Assembly: GCA_036346375.1 (NCBI GenBank)
Contig: CM070500.1
Span: 77,480,437-77,544,436 of the forward strand
DNA from: Guadua angustifolia
Lineage: Eukaryota; Streptophyta; Magnoliopsida; Poales; Poaceae
Direction: 5' to 3'
Length of the DNA: 64,000 nt
Part shown: one piece after another, positions 46,296 through 56,035 of the stretch
Layout: each line of letters starts with the position of its first letter
Position numbering within the stretch: the stretch's first letter is position 1
Position numbers and translations under genes: made by a program
Notes under the pieces: generated by a model
The model's database searches: none
What the model saw: the letters and a program-made list of their open reading frames with translations, nothing else
Told to the model about the DNA's origin: nothing

Positions 46296-46932
46296 CCAAA
46301 ACCTAAATATTAGCTAGATCCACACCTTCAATCCGAGCTAAATAATAATCCAAGCAAAATCTAAACTCACACAACAAGTTTTTGCAACCTACAAAAAGAA
46401 TTGGTCGATCGAGTCCGATTCAAAATTTAACAAAATTCACGATGCCTTTGTTTGCAAATTTGTTGAAATTGTAACACCCTAAAAATTTCCAAATTATTAT
46501 TCAATCATTTATTTTATTTTTTCTAAATCTCTAGCACTTAATTAATGATGTTTTCAAAATAATTTGTTGATGGAAATTAAAACCAAAATTATACTAGAAG
46601 TAATTTTTCTAAGTTTAAAATATTCCAAAGTATTTTTGAAAACTTTTCTCAAATATTGAACTCATTTTATATTTTCTATAAAGCCATTCATATTTCTCGA
46701 TATTATTTTAATTCGCAAATGAATTTAAATTTCTTCTTTCCACATAACTATTGCCATTTGAAGATCCCAAACTCCATGATTTCCATGCACCATTCTCCCC
46801 CAACTACGCGGAACCAAACCTCATCCTTCATCGATCGATGGAACTAAAACCTAAATTTAAGTTAGATCCACACATTAAATGCGAGCTACATTATAATCCA
46901 AGCAAATTCTAAGCTTACACAACAAGTTTTTG
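46296..46932. repeat. 95-bp direct repeat upstream of the CACTA-2 transposase
   Basis: The block starting AACCAAAACCTAAATATTAG at 46296 recurs at 46839 (AACTAAAACCTAAATTTAAG) through AACAAGTTTTTG, with about 85% identity. The 450 bp between begin TGTAACACCCTAAAAATTTC, a typical grass LTR start, but no matching LTR end was seen. Confidence 0.75.
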
Positions 46933-46970
46933 TATCATATTTGAAAAGATCAAGCTAGATCTCTACATTC

Positions 46971-47299
46971 ATAATCTTTCATCAATCATGGGAAAAGATC
47001 AAATTTTTTCATAATTCAAGCAAAAAGAGGCTCCATTTAACACCAAATGATGTGAGGAATGATGTTACTAACCTTAGTTACCTTGGTTGCAGTAAAATGA
47101 CCAAAATTTTGAAATTTGAGCAGCACCTCCTCTACATTCATAATCTTTCATCAATCATGGGAAAAGATCAAATTTTCTTCATAATTCAAGCAAAAAAGAG
47201 GCTCCATTTAACACCAAATGAAGTGAGGAATGATATTACTAACCTTAGTTACCTTGGTTGTGAGTAAAATGACCAAAATTTTGAAATTTTGGCAGCACC
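46971..47299. repeat. Tandem duplication, 159-bp unit, two copies
   Basis: CTCTACATTCATAATCTTTC at 46971 recurs at 47130. Homology runs through CAATCATGGGAAAAGATCAA, AAGAGGCTCCATTTAACACC and AAAATGACCAAAATTTTGAA, at over 95% identity. Confidence 0.9.
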
Positions 47300-47587
47300 T
47301 CCTCCTTGAAGCTCTTGGTCAAGCTCCACCGTTTTTTCGCAATGAAATGATCCTGGTCCGCAGAGAGCGGAGGAGGAAGAAGTTTAAATTGAAACTCAAG
47401 ATCGCTTGAAGGCACAAACCTGCATCGAGTGATCACATCAAGATGGTTCATGTCATTTAACGGGTACTATTTAGCTTCGCTAAATAGTACCGATTCGTGT
47501 TATTTAACCGCATCGATAGTTATACCATCGCATCAGCATTCGTGTTGAACTGCATCGATCGCTCCTCGCGAAGACTACTACGTAATC

Positions 47588-48060
47588 CACACATCACTAT
47601 CACTTTATCTCGTGGTCGGTTCTAAGTTTTTCGAAAAACGATTGTGATAAGTAACTTCGAAGGGTGTTAGTAATAATCACTATCGGCTTCGAGATTATAA
47701 GTGATTGTGATGTAAGATCGAACATCGAATCGGTTCTCTACTAAAAGTGATAGTGATGTGCACGGTCATGAGAATCGGTTCTTTTCATAGAAGTGATAGT
47801 GATGATCACTCATCACTATCACTTCTATGAAAAGAACCGATTCTCGATGACCGCACATCACTATCACTTTTAGTAGAGAACCGATTCGATGTGTACATGG
47901 TTATCACTATCATTCTTTTTATAGAAGCGATAGTGATGACCGTGCACATCACTATCACTTGTTGAAAAGAACCGATTCTCGATGTGCTCGTGCTTATGTC
48001 TAGAGGATGATCGCGGCACATCAAGATCGCTTTTGAAAAGAACCGATTCTGATGTGCCTC
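47588..48060. repeat. Left subterminal repeat array of CACTA-3
   Basis: About ten units in both orientations combine CACATCACTATCACTT with AAAAGAACCGATTC. An inverted pair at about 47775-47875 (GAATCGGTTCTTTTCATAGA against TCTATGAAAAGAACCGATTC) forms a hairpin. These are the presumed binding sites of the element's own accessory protein. Confidence 0.85.
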
Positions 48061-48480
48061 GCTAGGTTATATATACCACTCAGACCGAACTCTTCTCTCT
48101 GCTTTTTGCTCCAGAGGAGATTTCTCCGCCGCCACCCGAGAAAATAGCTCATATTGTGTGGTTGGAATCCATAGTTGGGTGAGAAAATTTGAAGTCCTCA
48201 TGGTGGGTATTAAGAGGGCAAAATTGAAACCCTATCTTGAGGAGATTCTCTTTTGCCCTCTATTATGTTTTCTTCAAAATGTGAGCAGCAATTTTTAAAC
48301 CCTTCAATTTTGCTTTCGTAATTTCGATATGTCGTCAATAAAGTTTAGGTTGCAATCGAATTGTGTACGTGCTTTCAGATTTCACACTCTTTATTTGACA
48401 AGCGATATCTATTTAATTTTTGTAGTGCGATCTCCTGCTTATATATATGGAATTATTATTGCTATCATGTGATAATCTGT

Positions 48481-48836
48481 ATTAGAGTTTAGGCGGCGAA
48501 CCCACGCCTCCTGCTCGAGGGTGCTTATTTATAAATATGCTGAACTAAAGGGCATATTTATGTTTTAGCGCCTCAATTGTCCACGTTTTTGATATAGATA
48601 TATGGTTCGACAAGTTCTCGAAGTTGTGTTGTACAACTCGAGTAGATTTCGGTAGCGTTCTTCCGTGTTCTCCTGATACACACCCCTCTTGACCTCGTTG
48701 TCGAGACGTATCCGGAGAACAATGGGAGATGTCGCCAAATTTTCTCTCGAGTTGTACAACGGCTTAGAACTTGCCCAACCATATATCCTCGAATGGGATT
48801 AGGACCTAACCTATTTAGAGATTAGGAGTCATCGCT
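48481..48836 (+). repeat. Leader block of CACTA-3, copy 1 (before the TNP2 gene)
   Basis: The block runs from TTAGAGTTTAGGCGGCGAAC to TATTTAGAGATTAGGAGTC, and contains CCTCAATTGTCCACGTTTTT and TTGTACAACTCGAG. It is about 80-85% identical to 55261-55610, in the same orientation. It lies 300 bp upstream of the transposase start, with a TTTAATTGCAG acceptor placed directly before that ATG. It is therefore probably a transcribed 5' leader exon. Confidence 0.8.
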
Positions 48837-49135
48837 GGTACCTTTGATTTGTTTTCTGTAGTAGAAAGATTTGCAAGCTAATCGCACTAGCTATATAATT
48901 AGATTATTTGATATCGTTGTTGATGTTAAAATTTATGTCTCTTATGTAGGAATTGGAAGCTTTAAACCGTGGAAGAAGCTAGGTATCGATCGTGAGTACA
49001 TTTATATATCTTGGAACCTCGTCCACTATTTTGCAAAGGTAATATTAATTGAAATGATGTCTCAATATTTAAAATAGCTATAGCTAGTTGTCGCCCAGCT
49101 TTTTCCTTAATTTATTGTGTGAAATTTAATTGCAG

Positions 49136-52100
49136 ATGGACCGTGAGGAATGGATGTATCGTAAAAGCCGTGAGTGCTGAATTTCAGAGGGTGTTAAGGA
49201 GTTCAAAAAATTGCGTAAGACTACATGGTGAGGAGGGTGTAAACTTCATATATTGTCCTTGCATTGATTGCACCAATCTGAGGAGATTTAACAACTCATC
49301 TCAAATTGAGGACCACCGATTCGACGTGGCTTCGTGAGGAATTACACATGTTGATCCATCACGGGAGGCAGTAGTACCCTCCGATATGCAACGAAGATAC
49401 GGTGGAACCGGATGACGAAGTTGCACCGATATGTTTGAGGAGGATAATTTGGAGCAAATGTTATGGATGTGGAGGGTAATTACACGGAAAGAGAGTTTGA
49501 AAAGTTTAAAAGCTTGATAGAAGATTTATGCCAAACCGCTGCTCACAAAGTTGCAAAGCGGAATACACCAAAGTTGGGTTCGGTCCTTGCATTGTTCGAA
49601 TCAAGGCAAAACACCGCTGGATGATACAAGTTTCAATGCACTACTAGTTCTTCTATCGGATCTGCCTCCGAGGGAAACGAGTTGCCAACAAGCATTTATG
49701 AAGCGAAGAAGCTACTATGTCCCATGGGAATGGAAATAGAAAGGATACATGCATGTCCGAATGATTGCATCTTGTACCGTGAACGCACATCAGAGTCTGA
49801 CGCTTGTCCAGCTTTATGTGTGCCCCAGACAAACAAAAGGAGAAGCGAACGACAAGAAGCGAAGAGCCGGGCAACGACGGTGAAGAGGTCATCACTAAAG
49901 GTGCACCGCCAAGGTATTGTGGTACTTGCCCATCATTCCCCGTCTCGAGCGTTGTTTGCAAACCGAGAGAGGCAAAATTGTTATGCTGGCATTACGAAGT
50001 CTCGAAGGAAGATGGCAAGCCGAGACACCCCGCCGATTCGCTCAATGGAGAAACATCGATTGGAAACATGAGGAGTTTGGTGCCAAATGAGGAACATAAG
50101 ATTTGGGTTGAGTACCGACGAATGAATCCGCTTGGTAACATGAGCAATACACAAAGACTCGCCGCCTCATAGGTATCTACAACCTCCTCCTTGGTCAGGC
50201 ATGAAGCGGAAGTATATCATGATGTCATTACTAATCTCGGACCCAAACAAATGAAATGATATTGATGTGTACCTTGCACCATTGATCGAGGATTTGGTAA
50301 AATTGTGGAATGAGGGGGTCGTCGTGGGATGCGACAAAAGAGAGCATTTCACCCACTGCTATGGTATTTTGCACCATAAATGATTTCCGCCCTTGGTAAT
50401 TTGGCAAAGTTACAGATTTAAAGGAGCCAAAGCGGTCCTATTTGTGAAGAGGAGACCGAGAGTCTATGGGCCAATTCCAAGAAAAACTGTATATGGGTCA
50501 CCGAGGTTTTCACCAAGTCATCGATACCGAAGATGGATGACAAATTTGATGGGAAGAGGGAAGTCCGCTCGCACCGCAACCTATGAGTGGAAGCCAAGTA
50601 TATTCACGTAGAGGATATCGATGTTCAAGACGGAAAGAGCCAGAGATCTGTTCGCCCTAGGACCATTTGGAAGAAGAGGTCAATATTCGGGACTTACCTG
50701 ATCGAAGGAGTTAGATGTCCGCATTGTATTGATGTCATGCATGTTGAGAAGAATGTCTGCGATAACTTGGTTGGCATCCTCGCTGAACATACCGGGAAGA
50801 CCAAAGATGGTGTCAATGTTTCGTCGCGACATGGCCTACATGGGAATCGTGCCTGCACTTGCAAAGGATAGAGGAGGATAGAAAAGGCCCAGACATCCTC
50901 GCTGCATGCTACACCCTCGCCCAAGAAGGAGAAAGAAGATCTCGCAAATGTCTCCAAAGTATTAAAGTTCCATCTCGCTACTCCACTAACATTAAGAAGC
51001 TTGTGTCTATGGATGATTTGAAGTTGTTGGGCATGAAGTCCCATGATCGCCATGTCTTGATGACCCAAATGCTCCTGGGCCAGTAATCCAAATATTCTCC
51101 CAGAGGATGTCAGTTGGCAATCACAAAGTTGTGTTATTTCTTCAATGCGATCTCTCGCAGTTATTGACCCCGATGTACTAGACAACTTACAGAGTGAGGT
51201 GGTGCGACTCAGGTCACCTTGAGATGCATTTCCACCGCCGCTTTTTGACGAATGGTCCACCTTGTTGTTCACCTTGTCGAGAGATTAAGATATGTGGACC
51301 CGCTTCCTACGCTACATGTATCCGCTCGAGAGGTACATGGGTATATTAAAGTCGTGACGTGAGGAATCTGGCCGAAGCTCGAGGGTAGTATTGTTGAAGG
51401 TTATGGGATCAAGAGGTTATTGAGTTTTGCGTGGACTACCCGGTAAAAGACAAGCAATCGGTGTTCCTCAGATCTCGCCATGAGGGCGATTTGTCGGTAA
51501 AGGAACCGCGGTCCAAACTAATGAGTCCGAGGTTTGATATGTATTGCAAGGCACATTTCACGCCTTGCGTAATAGCGCAGGTTCGCCCATACATCGAAAA
51601 GATAAGTTGATATTACGGAAGAGAATCCACAAATGGATGAGTTTCCATCGACAAGAACACAATGATCGATTCCTCACATGGTTCAAAGAAAAGCGAGGTC
51701 TCCTTTATCGAGAATGTAAAATGGTTGGTCGACGACCAAGATTTAATGTACGTATATGGCAGGGTACGATATTAATGGTTACACCTTTACATCGAGAGTC
51801 AAGATGCCAAGAGTATCGCCCAAAACAAAGGTGTGAGTATAAATGCTTTCTCGATGATCATCACTAAAACAATTTCCCCAACCGCAATGAACTCCTACTA
51901 TGGGATGATCAAGAAATTTGGGAGCTCGACACGAATATACCAAGTTCCATTGTTCCGATGTAAGGGTACGACTTCCACATGGAGTGAAGGTCGACAAGAG
52001 AGGCTTTACTATTGTGGATCTCAAGAGACTCGCCACAAAGATGATCCGCTTGTCCTGCGGCAAGCAACTCAAGTCTTTTACGGCGCGATCCGCCAATCCA

Positions 52101-52225
52101 AGGTTGCACGCCGTTTTCATGGCAAGAGACGGATCATAGGAGTTGAAGATGTTGTAGATGAAGAAGAGTATAACCAATTCGATGAGATACCTTCATTTGC
52201 GATGGGGCTTGTCTTAGCGGGATGA
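49136..52225 (+). pseudogene. tnp2-like: TNP2-type transposase of CACTA-3 (Transposase_21)
   Basis: The start is chosen at 49136 (MDREEWMYRKS), directly after a TTTAATTGCAG acceptor. It is the expected transposase-associated start, and YCPCIDCTNLRRFNNSSQI follows at about 49250. Later blocks are LSDLPPRETSCQQAFM-region sequence, MGMEIERIHACPNDCILYR (49720), KAPPRYCGTCP-like and EEHKIWVEYRRMNPLGNMS (50090), WKKRSIFG then HCIDVMHVEKNVCDNLVGIL (50670-50790), MDDLKLLGMKSHDRHVLMTQ (51010), RYMGILKS-like sequence (51340), a DUF4216-like part with YQVPLFRCKG (51940), and the terminal VVDEEEYNQFDEIPSF (52155). TNP2 is the catalytic DDE recombinase of the element. Frameshifts between blocks break it. 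Confidence 0.87.
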
Positions 52226-52744
52226 TTTACACACATGGAGCCAATTACATGCGTAGTAGATCATCATGAAGGGCAATATTGTAAATAAATGGACTATTAT
52301 AATGTATGTAAAATAGTATTGTAAATCCAAGGTGATTAATTGTCGCTTGGAGGCTTCATGGAAATGCATGCAATTTTTCTTTATGCCTGCACTTTGTGCC
52401 ATAATTTGTGAAAGAAAATTCCATTTGACTAAATTATTGTTGGGAAAGCTTGTAAATAGTCGAAAGTTCATTTCTGAAATTTTCAGACAATTCCAGATTA
52501 ATTTGAAAAGTTTTGACTTTTCTACGCTTTTACGACAAATCATGTCTACGAAATGAATTTTGGCATATTTCTTGAATGAGGTCGCTTCCAAAAATTATTT
52601 TATGAAAAGTTTTAAAGATCCTCAAATATGTTTCGCAAAATTTCTAATAATTTCAACAATGTATGACAAAGTTATGGCATTTTCTCTTTGATGAAATGCT
52701 GAAAATTCAGAACTTGCGATGTCCTAAAAGAATAGTGCAATAAA
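52226..52744. other. 3' flank of the CACTA-3 transposase gene
   Basis: AT-rich sequence with no gene recognised. It presumably carries the transposase 3' UTR. The ORFs on both strands overlap each other and have no domain. Confidence 0.45.
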
Positions 52745-53225
52745 CTACATCGTTGTCGGTTTTATTAAAAAGTGATACCGACGACTAACATCGTTGTTCT
52801 ATTAGACAAGTGATGATCAAGCATCAAGACGGTTTTCTTAAAAGAGTGATACTAATTGTGAAGCATCAAGATTTATTTTCTTAAAAGAGTGATACTAATG
52901 ATAAAGAATCAAGATTCGGTTTTATTAAAAAGTGATACTAATGACTAACATCGTGTTTTATTAGAAAAGTGATGATAAAGCATCAAGATCGGTTTTATTA
53001 AAAAGTGATACTAATGATGAAGCATCAGTATCGGTTTTCTTAAAAGAGTGATACTAATGATAAAGAATCAGTATTGGTTTTATTAAAAAAGTGATACTAA
53101 TGACTAACATCGTTGTTTTATTAGAAAAGTGATGATAAAGCATCAGTATCGGTTTTCTTAAAAGAGTGATACTAATGATTAAGCATCAAGATCGGTTTTC
53201 TTAAAAGAGTGATACTAATGACTAA
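52745..53225. repeat. Intergenic tandem array of subterminal-like motifs in CACTA-3
   Basis: About twelve units of 36-46 bp of the form GGTTTTCTTAAAAGAGTGAT + ACTAATGA + AAGCATCA. The inverse of a unit (TCTTTTAAGAAAACCGATAC...TGATGC) closely resembles the right subterminal units (CCTTAAAGAACCGATTCTGA TG). The array ends about 25 bp before a CCCTA-rich, CG-rich leader. Confidence 0.88.
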
Positions 53226-53552
53226 CGCATTCTTTAAACCCTACCCATAACCATTCGCGCAAGCCACTTTCGCCCACGCGCTTAACCCTAGCCGCCGAGT
53301 GCCCCCGCTTCGCCGCTGCCGCCGCCACCGCGGATGCCTCCCTCGCCTGCCGCCGCCGCCGAGACGCCTCCCGCTGCCGCTGCCGCCGAGGACGCCCCAC
53401 GCCACCCCCACACCGCCTCGACGCCGACGCCGCTTCACTCGCTGGGATTCTAGCTTAAGAGCATCACCGCCGCTATCTTCACTGCCGCCGACCTTCCTCC
53501 TGTGGGATTCTAGTCTCCCCGACGCATTTCGCTTCGCCATCGCTCTGTAAGT
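53226..53552 (+). promoter_or_regulatory. GC-rich leader exon of the second gene of CACTA-3
   Basis: A short CT-rich start (TTAAACCCTACCC) is followed by about 270 bp of CCGCCG-rich sequence, as in many grass 5' exons. It ends at a consensus donor TCT/GTAAGT (53547-53552). The frame through it (Pro/Arg-rich) is a composition artefact. The call is inferred from position between the motif array and the protease-bearing gene. Confidence 0.4.
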
Positions 53553-53589
53553 ATTTTATACTGCGTTTTATTCTTTTAAGTGAATGCAA

Positions 53590-55190
53590 AGGCCCTATGT
53601 GTTTGACTTGGGGACCTTGCATGAGGGCTTAATGTTCGTGAGGATATCCGGACCGAATAGATGATTTGTGACAACAAACTTGACACCGTATATATATAAT
53701 TGTGATATACTTGGTTAGTGTAATTGTCATTCACAAGGAAATGCTCATTCGTGAATTTGCTCACCGCCATTTTTTTTAGTTCTTGCTTATCGTAATATTC
53801 ATCGCTATATTGTCATAATTGCTTTGTCTCAATTCAGTTCATTCTGTTCATTCTGTGATGATTCCAGAGATTGCGAGGGCTAATTTCTATCCAAAGAAAG
53901 TAGTTGACGGATTCCTAATCTGCATGTTTGATCGACATTTGATTAACTTAAAACCGCCAAGTATTGAATTGAAATTGTGGAAAGGTTGTCACAAATCTAT
54001 CTGCTTTCGCCTATTGTGGCAGGAGGGCCTCTTAAGGCAACCCGACATCTCGAGAACACTCTAATAATCAACTTGAGCTCTATGTTAGTTGATTTATTCA
54101 TGGTAATCGTATATGTTCATGTGTATGACCTTGAGTTTCTTTGTTCTGCCTTCCACAAAGTCCTTTTCACATACATGTACTGTTATGAATTATCTAGTCC
54201 ATGGTTATTAACTGCATTTGGAAATATAATCATGTTAAAATTGCTAATACCGCAAATTTACTTCAACAATCCATCTATGTGTTTGACTTGGGAACCTTGC
54301 ATGAGGGCTTAAGTGTTCTGTGAGGATATCTGGACTCGGAATAGATGATTTGTGACAACAAACTTGATGTACCGTATATATATATAATTGTGATATACTT
54401 GGTTAGTGTAATTGTCATTCACAAGGAAATGCCTATTCAGAATTTGCTCACCGCTATTTTCTTTAGTTCTTGCCATCGTAATATTCACTGCTATATTGTC
54501 ATAATTGCTTTGTCTCAATTCAGTTCATTCAATGTTCATTCTCGTGATGATTCCAAGAGATTTGCGAGGGCTAATTTCTATCCAAAGAAAGTAGTTGACG
54601 GATTCCTGAACTGTGCATGTTTGATCGACATTTGATTAACTTAAAACCCGCAAGTATTGAATTGAAATTGTGGAAAGGTTGTCACAAATCTATCTCTTCT
54701 GCCTATTGTGGGCAGGAGGGCCTCTAAGGCAACCCGACATCTCGAGAACACTCTAATAATCAACTTGAGCTCTATGTTAGTTGATTTATTCATGGTAATC
54801 GTATATGTTCATGTGTATGACCTTGAGTTTCTTTTGTTCTGCCTCTCTGTCAAAGTCCTTTTCACATACATGTACTGTTATGAATTATCTAGTCCATGGT
54901 TATTAACTGTACTTGGAAATATAATCATGTTAAAATTGCTAATACCGCAAATTTACTTCAACAATCCAGTCTATGTGTTTGACTTGGGAACCTTGCATGA
55001 GGGCTTAAGTGTTCTGTGAGGATATCCGGACCGGAATAGATGATTTGTGACAACAAACTTGACAAACCGTATATATATATAATTGTGATATACTTGGTTA
55101 GTGTAATTGTCATTCACAGTGAAATGCTCATTCAGGAATTTGCTCACTGTCATTTTCTTTAGTTCTTGCTTACTGGTAATATTCACTTTT
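53590..55190. repeat. Large tandem repeat, about 690-bp unit, 2.3 copies
   Basis: CTATGTGTTTGACTTGGG occurs at 53595, 54275 and 54971, giving periods of 680 and 696 bp. Shared landmarks include AGATGATTTGTGACAACAAA, GCTAATTTCTATCCAAAGAA and CTTGAGCTCTATGTTAGTTG. Copies are about 95% identical and differ mostly by small indels. The third copy stops near 55190. The unit is non-coding and lies in the presumed first intron of the second gene. Confidence 0.93.
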
Positions 55191-55260
55191 AGCATATTAC
55201 TTTTGTTTAGACATGTGTTTACTTTCAACATATTACTTTTGTTTTTATCTCAAAGATATG

Positions 55261-55610
55261 TTAGAGTTTAGGTTATGTAACCCACGCTCTCCGCTCGAGA
55301 GTGCTTATTTATAAATATGCCGAATAGCATATTTATAAGCAAGCGCCTCAATTGTCCACGTTTTGATAGTTGAGATATGTGGTCTGCAAGTTCGAGCTAT
55401 GTTGTACAACTTCGAGTTGATTTCAGATAGTTTCGGTGTTCTCCGATACACACCCTCTTGACCTGTTGTTCGAGACGTGTATCCGGAGAACGGGGGAGAT
55501 GTCATGAAATTTTCTCCTGGTTGTATAACGGCTTAGAACTTGCTCGAACCACATATCCTCGAATGGGATTAGGACCAAACCTATTTAGAGATTAGGGTTA
55601 TCGTTGGTAC
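55261..55610 (+). repeat. Leader block of CACTA-3, copy 2 (before the second gene)
   Basis: This is the second copy of the block at 48481-48836, from TTAGAGTTTAGGTTATGTAA to TATTTAGAGATTAGGGTTA. It lies about 430 bp before the ATG of the second gene, in the same orientation. Confidence 0.8.
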
Positions 55611-55812
55611 GTGATTTAGTTGGTCATCAGATATTGCATGTTATGTCGCTACAAACTTGACCTTCTTGTGTTGCTATTCTTGCATTAGTACATTAATGCT
55701 CAAATTCTCTCGTTGATGTTGTGAAATCAAACTTGTTGGTGTAAGTAAACATCCGCTAGTGCTAAATTCACTTGTCATATGGAATGGGCTTTTGTTTTTT
55801 ATCCGAGCAGTG

Positions 55813-55876
55813 TTAGAGTTTAAGTTTGTGAACCCACATGTATCCGCTCGAATTTAGAGATTAGAGTTATCATTCC
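55813..55876 (+). repeat. Leader block of CACTA-3, copy 3 (middle deleted)
   Basis: TTAGAGTTTAAGTTTGTGAA ... TATCCGCTCGA is joined directly to ATTTAGAGATTAGAGTTATC. These are the two ends of the leader block, without the ~290 bp between them. It lies 160 bp before the second gene's ATG. Confidence 0.7.
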
Positions 55877-56035
55877 AACTTATTAAGTTGGTCAATAGAT
55901 AGACTTTTGTTCGAACAATTGCATACTATGAATTATCTGCTGATCCTTTACAAGATTTATTGTCAAGTGCATATAGTAGCTTCAAATTGCTTTTCTCATG
56001 TCACACATATGACCTTATCGATAAGAAAACTCAAA

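Larger units (their letters stand above)
33479..47572. mobile_element. CACTA element 2 (left end clear, right end not found)
   Basis: CACTACTACGGAAAGGGCAT begins at 33479, and TTTAGTACCGGT and CATCGATG-type subterminal motifs follow. The interior has the two minus-strand genes of a CACTA element: a protease-bearing gene at 34320-37390 and a TNP2 transposase at 43060-46227. Similar TAGTACCG and CATCGAT motifs recur at 42000-42170 and 47460-47560. The expected inverse terminus followed by ATT is not visible anywhere to the right, so the element is probably truncated or nested at about 47572, where CACTA-3 begins. The right limit given here is inferred. Confidence 0.7.

Noticed and set aside
47573..47590. 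Left terminus of CACTA-3 as the inverse right end of CACTA-2
   Set aside because: ACTACTACG is in the left-end orientation, and the sequence following it carries the CACTA-3 subterminal motif.
52745..53225. Regularly spaced short repeats resembling a CRISPR array
   Set aside because: The DNA is plant nuclear, the units have no unique spacers or cas genes, and the motif matches the CACTA-3 subterminal repeats.
53241..53550. Pro/Arg-rich frames on both strands
   Set aside because: They come from a CCGCCG-rich leader ending at a splice donor. Neither strand shows a protein family.
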